From positions 5,480 through 13,705 of the forward strand of contig DMJQ01000194.1 of NCBI GenBank assembly GCA_003457065.1: 8,226 bases of DNA. The letters run 5' to 3'. The notes under the pieces were generated by a model that worked only from the letters and a program-made list of their open reading frames with translations, did no database searches and was not told the DNA's origin. Shown here one piece after another: positions 4,980 to 8,226 of the stretch (its first letter is position 1; every line of letters begins with the position of its first letter). Source of the DNA: Clostridiales bacterium (GTDB lineage Bacteria > Bacillota > Clostridia > Tissierellales > Sedimentibacteraceae). The position numbers were made by a program, and so were the translations under genes.

Positions 4980-5250
4980 ATATCAGTTTTTTGCAACCAC
5001 AATCACAGCATAACTTGACACAATTTATGCAATCACTAAAAATCAGACAAATTTGTGGCAGATCATGCATATTAAATATACAGTTCTTATTTTTTTATGA
5101 ATGATTTAGCAAACAAAACTTAGCAAATAATTGCAGAGGACCGCACAGGGGCTGCTCCCTGCAATTATTATATCATGAGTGTGCTGCAACCAACTCGCTT
5201 CATATCACTGTGTCTATTATATCCTGTCAGTCTTAAAATTAAATTAAAAT
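4980..5250. other. Gene-free interval between rnr and the smpB promoter
   Basis: I see no convincing protein gene on either strand. It contains the long hairpin at 5126-5169 and A/T-rich sequence with TATAAT-like words on the minus strand (5221-5216), but no good -35 partner. A small RNA cannot be excluded. Confidence 0.5.
5126..5169 (-). terminator. Long hairpin downstream of rnr, possible terminator
   Basis: Perfect 11-bp arms AATAATTGCAG (5126-5136) / CTGCAATTATT (5159-5169). Inside, GGA/TCC and GCA/TGC can pair further. It lies about 80 bases past the rnr stop, and the minus-strand 3' arm ends in ATTATTTGC, so it could terminate the ddl-rnr transcript, though the U-run is short. Confidence 0.5.
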
Positions 5251-7425
5251 TTATTTGGCAGTTCCGACCGGTTCTTTTTCTTCATTATGAATTTCAGATG
5301 TAAACTCATCAATTAAAGAAAAATCAATTTCTGCTCTTGCAATGCTTACATTTTCAACTCTTATTTTGACTTTATCACCTATTCTGAATATCCTGCCGGA
5401 CGTCTGCCCGTACAGCTCTCTCTTTTCATTGTTGAAAATATAAAAATCGTCCACCATGTTCGATATGTGCACAAGGCCTTCAACCGAATTTTCAAGTTCG
5501 ACAAAGATACCGAAGCTTGTTACTCCCGATACTACACCGTCATATTCTTCACCGGTTTTATCGGACATGTATTCAGCAATTTTTATTTTATCTACATCTC
5601 TTTCGACTTCGTCGGCAACTCTTTCCATCTTGGATGACTGCTCGGCAACCACTGCGGTTCTTTCAGCCAGCCTTTGATAATCATCCTCCGAAAATTTACC
5701 GTTCAGCTGTCCCTTAATAATGCGGTGTATCTGCAAATCGGGATATCTTCTTATGGGTGAAGTGAAGTGGCAGTAGTACTGCGCCGCCAGACCGAAGTGC
5801 GGATTGCTGTCAGGAGAATAAATCGCCTTTCTCAAAGAGCGAAGCATCATGTTGTTGATTAAGCTTTCTTCCTTTGTGCCTTTGATTTTAAGAAGCAGCT
5901 GCTGCAGTTCTCTCGGGTGTACCTCATTGTTTACGCCCTTTAACGTATAGCCCAGATTATGTATCATAGTATTGAACTCATACATTTTTTCTTCATCGGG
6001 ATCCTCGTGTATTCTGTAGACGAATGGCATGTTCAGCCAGTAGTAATGCTCCGCAACCGTTTCATTGCAGACGAGCATAAATTCTTCAATCATTTTATTT
6101 GATACACGTCTTTCATATTTTGTTACATCTACGGCTTTTCCCGTTTCATCAGTGACAATTTGAGTTTCGGGAAAATCAAAGTCTATGGCTCCCCTGACTT
6201 CTCTTTTCTTTCTCAGTATTAAACTCAGTTCCTCCATAACCTTCAGCATGGCTAATATTTCTTTATACTTTTCTATTAATTTCTCATCATTGTTTTCAAG
6301 CATGTCGGAAACATCGGTATATGTCATTCTGTAATGGTTTCTTACAATGCTTTCAAATATTTTGTAATCAGTTACTTTTCCTTCTCCGTTAATTATCATC
6401 TGTACGGAAAGAGTAAGCTTATCTTCATTGGGATTAAGGCTGCAGACTCCGTTGGACAGCTCTTTCGGAAGCATGGGTATTACCCTGTCCACCAGATAAA
6501 TGCTTGTGGCTCTCTTTAAAGCTTCTTTATCAAGCTTTCTATCTTCCTTAACATAGTGTGTTACATCTGCAATATGTACACTTAGCTTATATTCATTGTC
6601 GCTGATTTTTTCTGCATAGACTGCATCATCTAAATCTTTTGCATCGGCTCCGTCTATGGTAATTATGGGAAGGTCCCGCAAGTCAGTCCTTCGCTTGTAT
6701 TCCTGCTCGCGAATTCCTTCGGATGAAACTCTGATTGCTTCTTTTATGACATCTTCCGGAAATACCTGCCTTACTTTTTTGTCAAGAAGCACTGCTTCTA
6801 TATGTGTCTTTGTATCTTCTATATCACCGATAATTTCAACAATTGTACCCTCAGGATTCTTTCGCTTATCGGGCCACTCCGTTATTTTTACATTTACTTT
6901 GTCGTTAGTGTCGGCTCCGTTAAATTCTTCTCTGGGAATGAATATATCAGACGAAATTCTTTTGTCATCAGGTACAACAAAACCGAAATGCCTGCTTTTC
7001 TGGAATGTACCTATTACATATTCATTTGCCCTTTGGATTATTCTTATAACTTTTCCTTCGGGACTTTTAACTTCCTCGGTAACTTTCATAGGCCTTACGA
7101 TAACTCTGTCGCCGTGCATGGCTCCGTTCATATCAACGGGTGAAATAAATATGTCTTTCATATTTTTATCATCGGCTCTCAAAAAAGCAAAGCCTTTTTG
7201 ATTTCCGTCCAGTACGCCTGTTACCAGATTCATTTTTCCCGGGATACCATATCTCTGTGATCTTGTAAATATAATGCTCCCTTCATTTTCCAACTCATTC
7301 AGTGTTTTCAGCATTTCTTTTTTCATGTTGTTTTCAACTTCAAATGCCCGCATAAGCTCATTGAGTGTCAAAGGCTTATATGCTTCTTCCTTCATAAATG
7401 CTAACATTTTTTCTTTAAAGTTCAT
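5251..7425 (-). CDS. rnr: Ribonuclease R (3'-5' exoribonuclease)
   Basis: 724 residues with the full RNase R layout: N-terminal winged helix (about 1-60), two cold-shock domains (about 65-125 and 135-200; KGFAFLRADD and HFGFVVPDD are the RNA-binding strands), the RNB catalytic domain (about 248-590), and a C-terminal S1 domain (about 625-705, GVVSGVTSFGIFVELENSVE). The metal-binding active site ITIDGADAKDLDDAVY supplies Asp258, Asp264 and Asp266. HFTSPIRRYPDLQIHR is the conserved late RNB motif. The enzyme degrades structured RNA processively from the 3' end and, in bacteria studied, clears messages released by tmRNA/SmpB, which fits the neighbouring genes. It lacks the long lysine-rich tail of the E. 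coli protein. The start ATG at 7425 has AGGAGC 5 bases upstream. It lies 52 bases after ddl, in the same direction. Confidence 0.96.
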   Translation of the reverse strand: MNFKEKMLAFMKEEAYKPLTLNELMRAFEVENNMKKEMLKTLNELENEGSIIFTRSQRYGIPGKMNLVTGVLDGNQKGFAFLRADDKNMKDIFISPVDMNGAMHGDRVIVRPMKVTEEVKSPEGKVIRIIQRANEYVIGTFQKSRHFGFVVPDDKRISSDIFIPREEFNGADTNDKVNVKITEWPDKRKNPEGTIVEIIGDIEDTKTHIEAVLLDKKVRQVFPEDVIKEAIRVSSEGIREQEYKRRTDLRDLPIITIDGADAKDLDDAVYAEKISDNEYKLSVHIADVTHYVKEDRKLDKEALKRATSIYLVDRVIPMLPKELSNGVCSLNPNEDKLTLSVQMIINGEGKVTDYKIFESIVRNHYRMTYTDVSDMLENNDEKLIEKYKEILAMLKVMEELSLILRKKREVRGAIDFDFPETQIVTDETGKAVDVTKYERRVSNKMIEEFMLVCNETVAEHYYWLNMPFVYRIHEDPDEEKMYEFNTMIHNLGYTLKGVNNEVHPRELQQLLLKIKGTKEESLINNMMLRSLRKAIYSPDSNPHFGLAAQYYCHFTSPIRRYPDLQIHRIIKGQLNGKFSEDDYQRLAERTAVVAEQSSKMERVADEVERDVDKIKIAEYMSDKTGEEYDGVVSGVTSFGIFVELENSVEGLVHISNMVDDFYIFNNEKRELYGQTSGRIFRIGDKVKIRVENVSIARAEIDFSLIDEFTSEIHNEEKEPVGTAK

Positions 7426-7443
7426 ATATTGCTCCTAAAATTC

Positions 7444-7463
7444 GGGCGGGTTACAACCCGCCC
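7444..7463 (-). terminator. GC-rich hairpin between ddl and rnr, possible attenuator
   Basis: Perfect 8-bp arms GGGCGGGT (7444-7451) / ACCCGCCC (7456-7463) with a 4-base loop. On the minus strand it starts 14 bases after the ddl stop and is followed by GAATTTT, then by the rnr ribosome site only 7 bases further on. The T-run is short, so partial termination or RNA processing is more likely than a complete stop, as rnr has no visible promoter of its own here. Confidence 0.6.
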
Positions 7464-7477
7464 CGTATATTTATTTT

Positions 7478-8226
7478 TTATTTATGCTTTCCACCGCTGC
7501 CCATCTTATTCAGCAAATCTATATCATAGGAAATTATATTTCCTTTTCGTTGTTCATTCTGTATTTCCGCAAGTTCAATGATTCTTGAAACCAGATCGGT
7601 AAATAAAATTCCCATTCCCTCCCACAGGTAGAAAGCTATGGAACCAGGAATTGTATTTATTTCATTTACATATATATTGTTGCCATCATAAAGAAAATCT
7701 ATTCTTGCATCACCGCAGCAATCCACTGCCCTGAAAACTTCTTTTGCATAGTTTTTAATTGCGGTTTCAACTTCTTTGTCAATATCTGCCGGGATTCTTC
7801 TTTTTGATTCCGAAGCATCCTTTTTCTTGTTAACATACTTGTCTTCGTATGTGAGGAATTCTTTCCATCCAACTGGTTCCTCGCATAGCGATGCCGTAAG
7901 ATTATTTTCGTAACCCATTACGGCACAATTTATTTCTCTTACACTTTCAACACATTTTTCAACTAAAATCTTTCTGTCATATGACATGGCTACTTCTATG
8001 GCAAACAACAGCTCATCATAATTATTTGCCTTGCTTATTCCCACACTGGAACCTAAATTTGCAGGCTTTACAATTAAAGGATATCCTATCTTTTCGATTG
8101 TATCCAGTATTTCTTTCTTGCTGTCTTCAAAGCTGCTTCTGTAAAACCATGTATAATCAACTATGGGAAGGTTGTTGCTCTCAAAAACTTTTTTCATTAC
8201 AACCTTATCCATCCCCACAGCAGAAC
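7478..8226 (-). CDS. ddl: D-alanine--D-alanine ligase, N-terminus outside window
   Basis: The frame is open at the right edge; about 249 C-terminal codons are visible and about 100 residues must lie beyond. It joins two D-alanines with ATP for peptidoglycan precursor synthesis in the cytoplasm. ATP-grasp marks, numbered from the codon at 8218: MDKVVMKKVF (3-12), PLIVKPANLGSSVGIS (47-62, ATP lysine and glycine-rich loop), VEKCVESVREIN (86-97), RIDFLY (172-177) and YVNEINTIPGS (183-193, Mg-binding Glu and Asn). The omega-loop segment FLTYEDKYVNKKKDASESKR keeps the YE.KY tyrosines typical of D-Ala-D-Ala rather than D-Ala-D-Lac ligases. It is longer and more charged than in E. coli DdlB, and PGSIAFYLWE replaces the common PGFT form, as in a clostridial subgroup I recall. 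The internal GTG/ATG codons at 8218 and 8212 are not the start. It probably shares a transcript with rnr. Confidence 0.92.
   Translation of the reverse strand, partial: SAVGMDKVVMKKVFESNNLPIVDYTWFYRSSFEDSKKEILDTIEKIGYPLIVKPANLGSSVGISKANNYDELLFAIEVAMSYDRKILVEKCVESVREINCAVMGYENNLTASLCEEPVGWKEFLTYEDKYVNKKKDASESKRRIPADIDKEVETAIKNYAKEVFRAVDCCGDARIDFLYDGNNIYVNEINTIPGSIAFYLWEGMGILFTDLVSRIIELAEIQNEQRKGNIISYDIDLLNKMGSGGKHK

Noticed and set aside
5015..5043. TTGACA at 5015-5020 on the plus strand as a promoter.
   Set aside because: No acceptable -10 at 16-19 bases and no plus-strand gene follows.
6656..7201. 181-codon plus-strand frame inside rnr.
   Set aside because: Serine/phenylalanine-rich shadow of a confidently assigned gene.

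Overview
The window looks like a low-GC Firmicute of the class Clostridia. It is AT-rich, has strong AGGAGG-type ribosome sites and near-consensus sigma-A promoters, and carries the ddl / rnr / smpB / ssrA neighbourhood common in that group. It splits at position 4114, the 3' end of the tmRNA gene.

Right half (4114-8226), conserved chromosome, all on the minus strand. Transcription runs from a D-Ala-D-Ala ligase cut by the window edge (ddl), across a short gap with a GC-rich hairpin, into RNase R (rnr). A 327-base gene-free gap holds one long hairpin and a textbook promoter. That promoter drives smpB, which is followed after 6 bases by tmRNA (ssrA). SmpB, tmRNA and RNase R form the trans-translation and ribosome-rescue set: SmpB and tmRNA free stalled ribosomes and tag the peptide (here AKENNNLAFAA), and RNase R degrades the faulty message.

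Left half (1-4113), accessory DNA full of broken genes. A plus-strand remnant of a large serine recombinase runs directly into the ssrA 3' end, marking ssrA as the integration site of a mobile element now largely decayed. The tmRNA gene has no encoded CCA, and its best terminator lies antisense within the last codons of the recombinase. Moving left: a strong promoter with no intact gene after it; a small two-helix membrane protein gene flanked by two copies of a gene 3' end (minus-strand peptide ARILWTILGM-stop, differing only at synonymous sites), each followed by a hairpin; a frameshifted gene fragment with a VGIIGGA..PTAI motif; a promoter followed by a truncated Cro/C1-type regulator and an intact FAD-dependent oxidoreductase; and a truncated SLOG/DUF1273-like gene overlapping a gene that leaves the window and faintly resembles ADP-ribosyltransferase-fold proteins.

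No CRISPR array, rRNA, ordinary tRNA or complete insertion sequence was seen. The most notable structure is the recombinase/ssrA junction. Family assignments are from recognition of motifs and could not be checked by database search.
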